Under the pieces are notes generated by a model. That model searched no databases and was not told the origin of the DNA. It was given only the letters and a program-made list of their open reading frames with translations. DNA of 64,000 nt, taken from Desulfomicrobium orale DSM 12838. GTDB taxonomy: Bacteria > Desulfobacterota > Desulfovibrionia > Desulfovibrionales > Desulfomicrobiaceae. Positions 55,421-63,799 of this stretch are shown in pieces. A program made the translations under genes and the position numbers. Location of the stretch: positions 62,001-126,000 of the forward strand of contig NZ_CP014230.1 of NCBI RefSeq assembly GCF_001553625.1. The letters run 5' to 3'. Positions within the stretch are counted from its first letter, which is position 1, and every line of letters begins with the position of its first letter.

Positions 55421-56422
55421 GTGGGTTTCTCCGAAAACGACATCCGGCCCAGACATCTGGACGAAGGCAAACTCGCGGCCATGCGGGAGGACATCGACTG
55501 GCTGCGGGCCAGAAAAGCGTCTTTCATTCCGGTGGACTGCCCGGCCTGCGGAAGCACGGAACACTCTCCGGCATTCGAGAAGTACTCTTTCAGCTTCGCG
55601 CGCTGCGCTTCGTGCCGGACCGTGTTCATGACGCCGCGCGCCCCGGAGCCGCTGCTGGGGGAATTCTACGCCCGTTCCGCCCTGTATGAATACTGGAACG
55701 AGCATATTTTTCCGGCCTCGCGGGATGTACGCATGGAGAAGATATTCCGCCCGAGAGTGGCGGACATTCTCGAACTGTGCGACCGGCACGGCGTCGGCAC
55801 CGGGCTTCTCGTGGATGCGGGCGCGGCGTCGGGCATGTTCTGCGAAGAAGCCTTGAAATCCGGACGGTTCGGCCGGGTCGTGGGCGTCGAGCCGGGCCGG
55901 GCCCAGGCCGCGGCATGCCGCGAGCGCGGCATCGAAGTCATGGAGCTGCCTCTGGAAAAAATCTCCCGCCTCGCAAAACCGGCGGACATCGTGACCAGCT
56001 TCGAAACCATCGAGCATGTCTTCGCGCCGCGGGACTTTGTGCGCTCCTGCCGGAACCTGCTCGCTCCGGGAGGTCTTCTGGTCCTGACCTGCCCCAATAT
56101 CGAGGGCTTTGACATCCTCACTCTGGGCACGGATTCGGACAGCCTGGACGCGGAGCACATCAACCTGTTCACGCCGGATTCGCTGTGCCGCATGCTCGAA
56201 GCGGAGGGCTTCACCATCGTGCGCCGCGCAACGCCGGGCGAACTCGATACGGACATCGTGCATGCCAGAGTCCGCGACGGGAAACTCGATCTGAGTGCGC
56301 AGCCCTTTCTCCAACAGCTCTTCCAGATGGAAGAGAACGCGCCGCGCCGCGCCTTTCAGGAATTTCTGAAAACCGCCGGACTGTCCTCACATCTTCATGT
56401 CGCGGCGAGAAAACTGCCATGA
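55421..56422 (+). CDS. Zinc-ribbon SAM methyltransferase
   Basis: This protein of 333 residues has CPACGSTEHSPAFEKYSF and FARCASCRTVFM as a zinc ribbon near residues 45-70. A methyltransferase domain follows (LLVDAGAASGMFCEEALKSG, TSFETIEHVFAPRDF). The GTG at 55421 is preferred because AAGAGGAAA lies upstream, and an in-frame ATG at 55361 would overlap the preceding gene. The stop overlaps the sulfotransferase-like gene by ATGA. Confidence 0.78.
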   Translation: MGFSENDIRPRHLDEGKLAAMREDIDWLRARKASFIPVDCPACGSTEHSPAFEKYSFSFARCASCRTVFMTPRAPEPLLGEFYARSALYEYWNEHIFPASRDVRMEKIFRPRVADILELCDRHGVGTGLLVDAGAASGMFCEEALKSGRFGRVVGVEPGRAQAAACRERGIEVMELPLEKISRLAKPADIVTSFETIEHVFAPRDFVRSCRNLLAPGGLLVLTCPNIEGFDILTLGTDSDSLDAEHINLFTPDSLCRMLEAEGFTIVRRATPGELDTDIVHARVRDGKLDLSAQPFLQQLFQMEENAPRRAFQEFLKTAGLSSHLHVAARKLP

Positions 56423-57792
56423 CAGCGGCCTGTTTCGCGGATTTCTCCGCCCGCGTGAATCTGGCTCTGGTCGTGGACCACTCCGGACGGGCCGGCAACG
56501 CCTTTTTTCTGTCGCTTTTCGACCAGCATCCGGAAGTCGTATCCTGTCCCTGGATGCATTACGTCTATTCCTACGCCACACATCTTTTTGACGGACAGGA
56601 CGAGATTCCCGCGCGGGAGGCGCTGCGCGTATGGCCCCGGCAGCAGTATTTCGCCCTGATTTATGCCGAGCCGAACCCACAGCGGGAAGCCCTGATCCGC
56701 AAAATGGGCTCCGATCCGGCTGCCCGCATCGACAGACACGCCGTACGCCGCGCCTTTCACGGAGTGCTGAAAGAAAAGAGGACCATCACCCGGCGGGAAC
56801 TGATCCTCGCCACCTATTTCGCCTACCTCACGGGTCTGGGTCGTGACCCGGCCAGGGCCCGCTATATTCTGCTGTCCGACGCCATATCGCTGCGCACCGA
56901 ATCCGTGTTCGGGGGCTACAGCGGAAAAATTCTGGACCTGGCCAAGGCGGACTTTCCCGAGGCCGTATTCATCCATCTGGTGCGGGACCCGCGGGCCGGG
57001 TTCGCCTCCACCAACCACCAGTTCATCAACCAGCTCGGCAACATGTACGGCGTACACTGGGGTAACGCCCTTTCCCGTCTCCGCCGCTGCCTGCGTCTTG
57101 ATTTCGACTGGGACTCCGTCTTCGTCTTCGGCTTCTGGCTCATGTATTTCCGCCAGACCCACGCCGCCATCACGCGCAAGCGGGCGCAATACACCCGGCA
57201 GTTCATGATGGTCAAAAACGAGGACCTCAATCTGGATTTCCTGCGCACCATGCGCCAGATCAGTACACATCTGGGCATCGCATGGTTCGATGACTGGGAT
57301 GCGGGGCAGGACTTCACGCCGACCATGCTGGGAATGCCCTGGCTGGGCACAGGGGCCTACAACAACGCCTACAGTCCGCAGTCCCGCCTGGAAAACGACT
57401 CTCCGGACCAGGCACGACGCAGCGCCGGACCGAACCGGCATGTCACCGAACGGTGGAAATCGCGCCTTGCGCCCCGAGAGATTCTGCTCATCGAAACATT
57501 TCTGTGGCCCGAATTTGGCATGTACGGTTACCAGACCCGGCATGACGCAAGACCCGGCCTGTGGCAATGGCTTGGCGCGCTTCTGCCCCCCTTGCGGGGA
57601 GAGCTGCCCGCGCCACGCTGGGTGCTTGCGGGATGGAAACAAGGTTTCCGTGTATTTCTGGACCGTGTTTTCTTCAGCGCAGTCTGGCCGGCGTATTATC
57701 TGCTGGCCCGGTACGCTTTTTTACGGGTTGTGTTCGGCACCAAGGTATTTGGCGATGATGACGGCACGCGGGAAAAAAACAGCGCACAATAA
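56419..57792 (+). CDS. Sulfotransferase-like protein, candidate phosphoramidate transferase
   Basis: This 457-residue protein has VVDHSGRAGNAFFLSLFDQH near residue 15, a variant of the 5'-phosphosulfate loop, and FIHLVRDPRAGFASTNHQF near 182, the 3'-phosphate loop. A C-terminal hydrophobic stretch (about 400-435) could attach to the membrane. Sulfotransferases use PAPS. Downstream a CysC-like kinase is likely to make the analogous 3'-phosphocytidine-5'-diphosphoramidate, so this protein may transfer the phosphoramidate. That is an inference from neighbourhood and fold. Confidence 0.72.
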   Translation: MTAACFADFSARVNLALVVDHSGRAGNAFFLSLFDQHPEVVSCPWMHYVYSYATHLFDGQDEIPAREALRVWPRQQYFALIYAEPNPQREALIRKMGSDPAARIDRHAVRRAFHGVLKEKRTITRRELILATYFAYLTGLGRDPARARYILLSDAISLRTESVFGGYSGKILDLAKADFPEAVFIHLVRDPRAGFASTNHQFINQLGNMYGVHWGNALSRLRRCLRLDFDWDSVFVFGFWLMYFRQTHAAITRKRAQYTRQFMMVKNEDLNLDFLRTMRQISTHLGIAWFDDWDAGQDFTPTMLGMPWLGTGAYNNAYSPQSRLENDSPDQARRSAGPNRHVTERWKSRLAPREILLIETFLWPEFGMYGYQTRHDARPGLWQWLGALLPPLRGELPAPRWVLAGWKQGFRVFLDRVFFSAVWPAYYLLARYAFLRVVFGTKVFGDDDGTREKNSAQ

Positions 57793-60187
57793 AATCTGTT
57801 TCGGCTCCAAGGCAGACACCCTGTTCCGGCTGGATGCGGCCGCTCTTTCCTGCCGCATTCCTCCGGGTATGGCCTTTACCTGGGCCCAGTGGAAGGAAGA
57901 CCCGTCCAGCCTGCTGGAGCATGTGAGGCGGGAGTTCGCAGGACGGCTTGTGGCCGTGCGCAGCTCCGCCCGGCACGAAGACGGCGCGGTCAATTCCCAT
58001 GCCGGGGCCTACACTTCCGTGCTGCATGTTCCGGCAGAGGATGCGCTGCGGCTGCGGAAGGCCGTGGAGCAGGTGTTCGCGTCTTACCCCCGGACGGAGC
58101 CTGAAGACCAGGTTCTGATACAGCTTCAGGTGGAGGACATCGAAGTCAGCGGCGTTATTTTGACGCGCTGTGTGGATGACGGTTCTCCGTACTATGTGCT
58201 CAATTATGACGAGGAAAGCGGCCGGTCCGACTCCGTCACCAGCGGGCGGGGCGTGCACAAGACCGTACTGGTCTACCGCCATTTCAGGCCCGAATACTGC
58301 GACTCCCCGCGAGTGCGCAAAATGCTGGAACTGGCGAAGGAAATGGAGCGTCTGGGCGGCAGCCTCCCGCTGGACATCGAATTCGCCCTGGACCGGAGCG
58401 GCCAAATGCATCTCCTGCAGGTCCGCAGGATCAGCACGGCGGCGAACTGGCACCCGGACACGGAGCTGCGGGTGGCCCGGGCCATTCCGCACACGGAGCG
58501 CTTTGTGCGCGGTCTGTCCGCGCGGCGCAAGGGTCTTTTCGGAGCGAGCACGATTTTCGGCATCATGCCGGACTGGAATCCGGCCGAGCTTCTGGGCGGC
58601 GCTCCGGCGCCTCTGGCCGTTTCCCTCTTCCGCGCCCTGATTTCCGCTTCCGCCTGGCGCGTGGCCCGGGCGGGCATGGGTTACCGGGAACTCCCGGGCA
58701 CGGAGCTCATGGTGCTGCTCGGCGGCAAGCCTTTCATCGACGTGCGGGCCAGCCTGAACTCCCTGCTGCCCGGAGACATTTCCGCCAGAACCGGAGAAAA
58801 GCTGATCAACGCCTGGCTGCGGCGGCTGGCCGACAATCCCGGCCTGCACGACAAGATCGAATTCGAGGTGGCCCAGACCGCCCTGGACTTCACCTTTTCG
58901 CGGCGCTTTGCGGAGCGGTATCCGGGCGTGCTGTCCGCATCCGAGCACAAATCCTTTCAGGAACTCCTGTGCGGCTTCACCAATCAGGCCCTGCGCCTGG
59001 GCCCGGACGGCACCCTGGACCGGGCCCTCGGACACATCGCCGAACTGCGCCGCAGGCAGAAAACCGGACTGCGTCCGGCCGCCAAGGCCACGCCTCCGGC
59101 CATGAGCGCGCACATCCAGTCCATTCTGGAAACCTGCCTGCGTCTGGGGACCATTCCCTTTGCCACCATCGCCAGGCACGCGTTCATCGCCGAGGCCCTG
59201 CTCCGCTCCGCCGCGGCCCGCGAGGCCCTGGACGAGACACGACTGGCGGTCTTCAAGGCCTCGGTGCCCACGGTCATGTCCGAGCTGGCCGCAGACATGC
59301 GCGCGGTCTGCCGGGGCGACCTGTCCGAAAAAATATTTCTGGAACACTACGGCCACCTGCGGCCGGGAACATTCGACATCATGTCCCCGTGCTACAGGGA
59401 CCGCGACGATCTGTTTCTCCGTCCGGAGGAGGGTAACCGGCCGGAGCCGTCTGCCCCGCCGTTTACGCCCCGGAAGGCCGAACTTCGCGCCATCGGAAGC
59501 CTTCTGCGGGAGAGCGGGCTGGACGCCGTCAGCGCCGGGGAGCTTTTCACCTACGCCGCGCGGGCCATACAGGGACGCGAATACGCCAAGTTCATTTTCA
59601 CGCGCAGCCTGTCCGCAGCCCTGGAGTGCATCGCCCGCTGGGGAGCTGCATTCGGTCTCGGACGCGAAGATCTCTCCTTTCTGCGTCTGCCGGAAATTCT
59701 GGACAGCGGCTGCGCCTGCCCGCACGCGGACATGACCTCCGCCTTGATGGACAGGATCGACCGCGCGCGCATGGAGCAGACCCTGGCCCGTTCCCTGCGG
59801 CTCAGTTACCTGGTACGCGGGGTCAAGGACATCCATGTCGTGCCCCTGCACCGCTGCGAACCCAATTTCATCACCCGGAAGCAGGTCGAGCGCGAAACGG
59901 TTTTTCTCAGCGCCGCCAGCCTGAGTCACGCGCATCTCGAAAACAGAATCGTCTGCATCGAGCACGCGGACCCCGGATTCGACTGGATTTTCACCAGAGG
60001 AATCGCCGGTCTGGTCACCAAATACGGGGGCGCCAATTCGCATATGGCCATCCGTTGCGCCGAACTGCAGCTGCCCGCGGCCATCGGCTGCGGCGAGGAG
60101 CTGTTCGACCGCCTGCGCCAAAGCCCGAAGATAGATCTCAACTGCGCGGCCAGAAACATCGCGGCCCTGGGAGCCTTCAATGCCTGA
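57755..60187 (+). CDS. PEP-synthase-like kinase, probable L-glutamine kinase (Cj1418 type)
   Basis: This 810-residue protein has an ATP-grasp domain near the N-terminus (LVAVRSSARHEDGAVNSHAG, LDIEFALDRSGQMHLLQVRR) and a C-terminal PEP-utilising phosphohistidine domain (YGGANSHMAIRCAELQLPAA, catalytic His763). The central region is not that of normal PEP synthase, and no PEP-binding barrel follows. Cj1418 of C. jejuni has this architecture and phosphorylates the amide nitrogen of L-glutamine. The gene overlaps the sulfotransferase-like gene by about 38 bp and the next gene by 8 bp. Confidence 0.82.
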   Translation: MMTARGKKTAHNKICFGSKADTLFRLDAAALSCRIPPGMAFTWAQWKEDPSSLLEHVRREFAGRLVAVRSSARHEDGAVNSHAGAYTSVLHVPAEDALRLRKAVEQVFASYPRTEPEDQVLIQLQVEDIEVSGVILTRCVDDGSPYYVLNYDEESGRSDSVTSGRGVHKTVLVYRHFRPEYCDSPRVRKMLELAKEMERLGGSLPLDIEFALDRSGQMHLLQVRRISTAANWHPDTELRVARAIPHTERFVRGLSARRKGLFGASTIFGIMPDWNPAELLGGAPAPLAVSLFRALISASAWRVARAGMGYRELPGTELMVLLGGKPFIDVRASLNSLLPGDISARTGEKLINAWLRRLADNPGLHDKIEFEVAQTALDFTFSRRFAERYPGVLSASEHKSFQELLCGFTNQALRLGPDGTLDRALGHIAELRRRQKTGLRPAAKATPPAMSAHIQSILETCLRLGTIPFATIARHAFIAEALLRSAAAREALDETRLAVFKASVPTVMSELAADMRAVCRGDLSEKIFLEHYGHLRPGTFDIMSPCYRDRDDLFLRPEEGNRPEPSAPPFTPRKAELRAIGSLLRESGLDAVSAGELFTYAARAIQGREYAKFIFTRSLSAALECIARWGAAFGLGREDLSFLRLPEILDSGCACPHADMTSALMDRIDRARMEQTLARSLRLSYLVRGVKDIHVVPLHRCEPNFITRKQVERETVFLSAASLSHAHLENRIVCIEHADPGFDWIFTRGIAGLVTKYGGANSHMAIRCAELQLPAAIGCGEELFDRLRQSPKIDLNCAARNIAALGAFNA

Positions 60188-60845
60188 ACCGCGAATCGGA
60201 CTTTCCATGCGTGTGGACATGCCGGCCCGATATGATGAGCCGCGCGACGCCCTGGCCCGGAGCTGGGCCGCCTTCATGGCGGACGCCCTGCCCCTGGCCC
60301 GCTGGATGCCCATTCCCAATATCGGCGCGGAAGCTGGACGGTATGCCCGCGACTGGGAACTGAACGGATTCATTTTCACCGGCGGCAACGATCTCGGCAG
60401 CGCACCCGATCGGGATACCACGGAGGAGGCACTCCTCCACTTCGCTCTGGATCACGATCTGCCGGTTTTCGGCGTCTGCCGGGGGTTTCAGTTTCTGCTC
60501 CGGCATTTCGGCCACGCGCCACTCCCCTGCCGTCCCGCCGGGGCGCACGCGGGCCGGTTCCACGAGATCACGCTGAAAGATCCGCCTTTCGACTGGCCTG
60601 AGCCGCGCCTGCGCGTCAATTCGTTCCATCATTACTGCGGTCCGGCGGCCTCCGATCTGCGGGCTCCTCTGGCTGCCTTCGCCATGGACGAGGCAGGCCG
60701 ATGCGAGGGATTTTACCACACGCAGAAACGAATCATGGCCGTGATGTGGCATCCGGAACGGCACAGCCCCGAAGCGGACTTCAACCGGACCCTCTTGCGC
60801 CACCTTTTCGGCCATGCCGGAGCGCAGACGGAGAACCGCCCATGA
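60180..60845 (+). CDS. Class I glutamine amidotransferase-like hydrolase (Cj1417 type)
   Basis: This 221-residue protein has FTGGNDL, the nucleophile elbow FGVCRGFQFLLRHFG (Cys100), and VMWHPERHS with His191 and Glu193 completing the triad. It resembles peptidase C26 and Cj1417, which hydrolyses gamma-glutamyl-CDP-amidate to release cytidine diphosphoramidate and glutamate. It has no fused synthase. The stop overlaps the nucleotidyltransferase by ATGA, in the same order as in C. jejuni. Confidence 0.82.
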   Translation: MPEPRIGLSMRVDMPARYDEPRDALARSWAAFMADALPLARWMPIPNIGAEAGRYARDWELNGFIFTGGNDLGSAPDRDTTEEALLHFALDHDLPVFGVCRGFQFLLRHFGHAPLPCRPAGAHAGRFHEITLKDPPFDWPEPRLRVNSFHHYCGPAASDLRAPLAAFAMDEAGRCEGFYHTQKRIMAVMWHPERHSPEADFNRTLLRHLFGHAGAQTENRP

Positions 60846-61570
60846 AGGCGATCATTCTCGCGGCCGGGCGCGGTTCCCGACTGCTCTCGCTGACCGAAGA
60901 CAGGCCCAAGTGCCTGGTCGAGGCTGGAGAAAAGCCGCTTCTTGCCTGGCAGATCGAAGCCCTGCGCGGGGCAGGAATACAGGATATTCTCGTGGTGGGC
61001 GGCTATCTCGGGCACATGCTGCACGGCCCCTTTGTCCGCCGCCACAACCCGGACTGGGATAAAACCAACATGCTGGCCAGCCTCCTCGTCGCCCGTGACT
61101 GGCTTCAGGCCGCACCGTGCGTGATTTCCTACGCCGACATCGTCTATCCGGCCCGGGCTGTGGCCCGTCTTCTGGACGCGCCCGGAGAAATCGCCCTGCT
61201 CTATGATGTCAACTGGCGCAAGCTGTGGACGAAACGTTTCGACGACCCGGCCAGCGACGCCGAGAGCTTCACCCTCGACGCGGGCGGCAACGTAACCGGC
61301 ATCGGACAAAAAGGCGTACCGCTGGAAAGCATTCAGGGTCAGTATATGGGCCTTCTGAAAATTACCCCGGCGGGACTGGAATGGATCGAAGCACTGCTCG
61401 CACGGCAACCGGAACTGCGCGCCCGGCTGGACATGACAGCCCTGCTGGCCCGGCTGCTGGCCGAAGGCAGAAAAATCGCCTCCCGGCCCTGGGACGGCCC
61501 GTGGTGCGAAGTGGACACGCCGGAAGATCTGCGGGTGGCGGAACAAATTCTGAGAGAAGAAACATGGTGA
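60842..61570 (+). CDS. Nucleotidyltransferase (Cj1416 type, CTP:phosphoglutamine cytidylyltransferase)
   Basis: This 242-residue protein begins MKAIILAAGRGSRLLSLTED, with the RPKCLVEAGEKPLLAWQIEA Rossmann-like core of NTP transferases. NMLASLL and the C-terminal WCEVDTPEDL are typical of sugar or choline-type cytidylyltransferases. Cj1416 joins CMP to phospho-gamma-L-glutamine. The assignment depends on the three matching neighbours. The stop overlaps the kinase gene by 7 bp. Confidence 0.82.
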   Translation: MKAIILAAGRGSRLLSLTEDRPKCLVEAGEKPLLAWQIEALRGAGIQDILVVGGYLGHMLHGPFVRRHNPDWDKTNMLASLLVARDWLQAAPCVISYADIVYPARAVARLLDAPGEIALLYDVNWRKLWTKRFDDPASDAESFTLDAGGNVTGIGQKGVPLESIQGQYMGLLKITPAGLEWIEALLARQPELRARLDMTALLARLLAEGRKIASRPWDGPWCEVDTPEDLRVAEQILREETW

Positions 61571-62085
61571 TCTGGCTGGTCGGGCTCTCCGGAGCGGGCA
61601 AGACAACCATCGGCAGGGAAGTGTGCCGTTTATGGAAACAGTACGCTCCCGGCACGGTACTGCTCGACGGTGACGATCTGCGCCGCATCACGGGGCAGGA
61701 CCAGACCCAGCAGGATTACAGCGTGGACGGCCGCCGGAAAAATGCCGAACGCATCGTCCGGGCCTGCGACTGGCTAAACGGACAGGATATCAACGTGGTA
61801 TGCTGCGTGCTGTGCATTTTCGAGGACATCATGCGCGCCAACCGGGTCCGCTTTACACAGTATTTTCAAGTCGGCCTGGATTGCCCCCTGGAGGAACTCA
61901 AACGCCGGGATACCAAGGGGCTGTACGCACGTTTTGGACAGGGACTGGAAAAAAACGTCGTGGGTATGGACATCGCATTCAGCCTTCCCCGCACCTCTGA
62001 TCTGACCCTGCACACCGGCCCGGGTGCTCCGTCCCCGGAATCGCTGGCCCGGCATATTCTGGAACAGGCAGGAGCGCTGCCGTGA
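61564..62085 (+). CDS. APS-kinase-like protein (Cj1415 type, cytidine diphosphoramidate kinase)
   Basis: This 173-residue P-loop kinase starts MVIWLVGLSGAGKTTIGREV, with Lys13 of the Walker A motif. It then has LLDGDDLRRITG, FEDIMRANRVRF and GLYARFGQG. CysC adds a phosphate to the 3' position of adenylylsulfate. Cj1415 does the same to cytidine diphosphoramidate. No ATP sulfurylase gene is adjacent, and the neighbourhood favours the second role. The stop overlaps the next gene (GTGA). Confidence 0.82.
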   Translation: MVIWLVGLSGAGKTTIGREVCRLWKQYAPGTVLLDGDDLRRITGQDQTQQDYSVDGRRKNAERIVRACDWLNGQDINVVCCVLCIFEDIMRANRVRFTQYFQVGLDCPLEELKRRDTKGLYARFGQGLEKNVVGMDIAFSLPRTSDLTLHTGPGAPSPESLARHILEQAGALP

Positions 62086-63437
62086 ATCAGACTGTCTATC
62101 CCTACACTCAGGGCGATCTGCTGGCCCACCCGCAGACCTATCAGTACAGCGATTACCTGGGCGCATCTTTTCTGGAAGCCTGGAAGAAGAACCGAAACAC
62201 GGCCAGAGCCGCTCTCGGAGGGCCGGTTCCCCCTCCGCCCCCAAAGACGGAATCCCTGTCCGCCGGAACGCTGGAGTGGCATCTGGAAACGCTGCTGTCC
62301 GGTATCGTCACCGGCAACATGAACCAACAGGAGTTCCAAAGGCTGGTCCACGACTGGATCAAAAAATTCGAAGTCCGCAAACAATTCTTCGCCGCCTACG
62401 GTCCAGGTTTAAAACCCACCAGCCAGAGACCTGCGCCGACACGTCTTTATCTGCGGTACGCGGAGGTCATGGCCGCCGCCTACGAGGCCGGTTCCGGGCT
62501 GCCCGGCCTGAATGTGCTCCTCAAAGTTCTGGATACGCTGATTTCCTGTGGACATACGCTTTCTGCGGATGAATCCGGCCGCCTGACCAGCCTGATCCTG
62601 AGGGAACGCGCTTTCGTCGAGGCACTGGCCGCACGGCCCGGTGCTTCGCTTCCTCCCGAAGCGACAAACATCCGGGAAGAAGACTCCATTTCTTTGAACA
62701 TGCCTGCCCCAAAAAAACTGCGGCTTGATGATGTCGTTTTTCTGGCAGCGGACACACCACGCTCCAAAGCTTATGCTCAGGCGATGGCCCGCCGGAATAT
62801 TATCGTGAAGGCAGGGGTACTTTTCAGCTCGTCAGGAGGCGGACAAGCGGGACAAAAGGCTGCCCCCCCGGCGGGACACTGGTCCGGTGCGCCGTTTCCG
62901 CTGCCCGACTTCAGCCTGCCCCTGAAGGAGAGCCTTGCGCGCGTCTGCAGGCAGGTGTGCAATGTCTCCGCCAGCCACGTCAACGACCCGGCCATACTCC
63001 AGACGCTTCTGGACTATTCGCCACACATGGTCATCTATTCCGGTTACGGGAGCCAGATCGTGGGGGAAACCCTGCTTTCGAGCGGGATGGAATTTCTGCA
63101 TGTGCACGCCGGGTGGCTGCCGAAATTTCGCGGTTCCACCACCACCTACTACCACCTGTTGAGCACGGGCGCCTGTGGGGCTTCGGCCATCTTACTGCGC
63201 AATCAGCTAGATGGCGGACCGATACTTGCGAAGAAATGGTTTCCACGCCCCCCGGCGAATCTGGATATCGACTACATCTACGACAGCGCCATCAGGGCGG
63301 ACCTGCTCGTGGATGTATTGTGTAAGCGTGCGGAAAACAAAACCCCACCTATTCCGGAGGTGCAACCCGAACAGGGAGTAATGTACTATATCATCCATCC
63401 GGTACTTAAACATCTGGCCAGGCTATCATGCCAGTAA
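62082..63437 (+). CDS. Formyltransferase-like protein with helical N-terminal region
   Basis: This 451-residue protein starts at GTG. The N-terminal 220 residues are predicted helical and unrecognised, with a Pro-rich stretch near residue 50. The C-terminal half has LHVHAGWLPKFRGSTTTYYH and LRNQLDGGPILAKKW, matching formyl-THF transferase catalytic parts (His, and Asp in D-G-PI). It may formylate an amino sugar, or act in an unassigned step. It is the last gene of the run. The next gene follows a 362-bp AT-rich gap. Confidence 0.7.
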   Translation: MNQTVYPYTQGDLLAHPQTYQYSDYLGASFLEAWKKNRNTARAALGGPVPPPPPKTESLSAGTLEWHLETLLSGIVTGNMNQQEFQRLVHDWIKKFEVRKQFFAAYGPGLKPTSQRPAPTRLYLRYAEVMAAAYEAGSGLPGLNVLLKVLDTLISCGHTLSADESGRLTSLILRERAFVEALAARPGASLPPEATNIREEDSISLNMPAPKKLRLDDVVFLAADTPRSKAYAQAMARRNIIVKAGVLFSSSGGGQAGQKAAPPAGHWSGAPFPLPDFSLPLKESLARVCRQVCNVSASHVNDPAILQTLLDYSPHMVIYSGYGSQIVGETLLSSGMEFLHVHAGWLPKFRGSTTTYYHLLSTGACGASAILLRNQLDGGPILAKKWFPRPPANLDIDYIYDSAIRADLLVDVLCKRAENKTPPIPEVQPEQGVMYYIIHPVLKHLARLSCQ

Positions 63438-63799
63438 ATCTGAATGTGTATTACATATGCGCTCAAAGATATTGAAATTTGTATTAGAAAATACAAAAAA
63501 ATATGCATAACATAGAATAATTTAAAATTATTTTAGATCACAATTATAAAATAAATTTATAATATGAAAAATACACCATTATTATATAAATTTAAGATAG
63601 TTTATTATATAAATAAAAACACTTCTGTAAAATAACCGTATCATGATGAAATACACCATTTAGCGCCCTTTTTCTGTATGCTATAAAAATTTCTCATTCA
63701 TTTCTTCACATCAATTCTGCAACCCGTAGCACTGGTGGCGCAGGAAAATGCCCATCAACATTGTTCTGCATCCAAATTTACAGCACAGGAACCATTATT
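63438..63799. promoter_or_regulatory. AT-rich gap before the last partial gene
   Basis: About 362 bp of very AT-rich sequence break the GC-rich locus. A 12-bp direct repeat AAATACACCATT occurs at 63569-63580 and 63649-63660, and a perfect 8-bp inverted repeat AATAATTT/AAATTATT lies at 63516-63532. No coding frame of note exists. It may be a promoter region for the next gene or a recombination junction. Confidence 0.45.

Noticed and set aside
57755..60187. Reading the PEP-synthase-like gene as gluconeogenic PpsA
   Set aside because: It lacks the C-terminal PEP-binding barrel after the phosphohistidine domain and is embedded in a glycan locus.
57674..60421. 915-codon minus-strand frame across the PEP-synthase-like gene
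   Set aside because: Same reason. The + strand has ATP-grasp and phosphohistidine motifs.
61564..62085. Reading the CysC-like gene as ordinary sulfate-assimilation APS kinase
   Set aside because: No ATP sulfurylase is adjacent, and the three preceding genes match the phosphoramidate pathway order.
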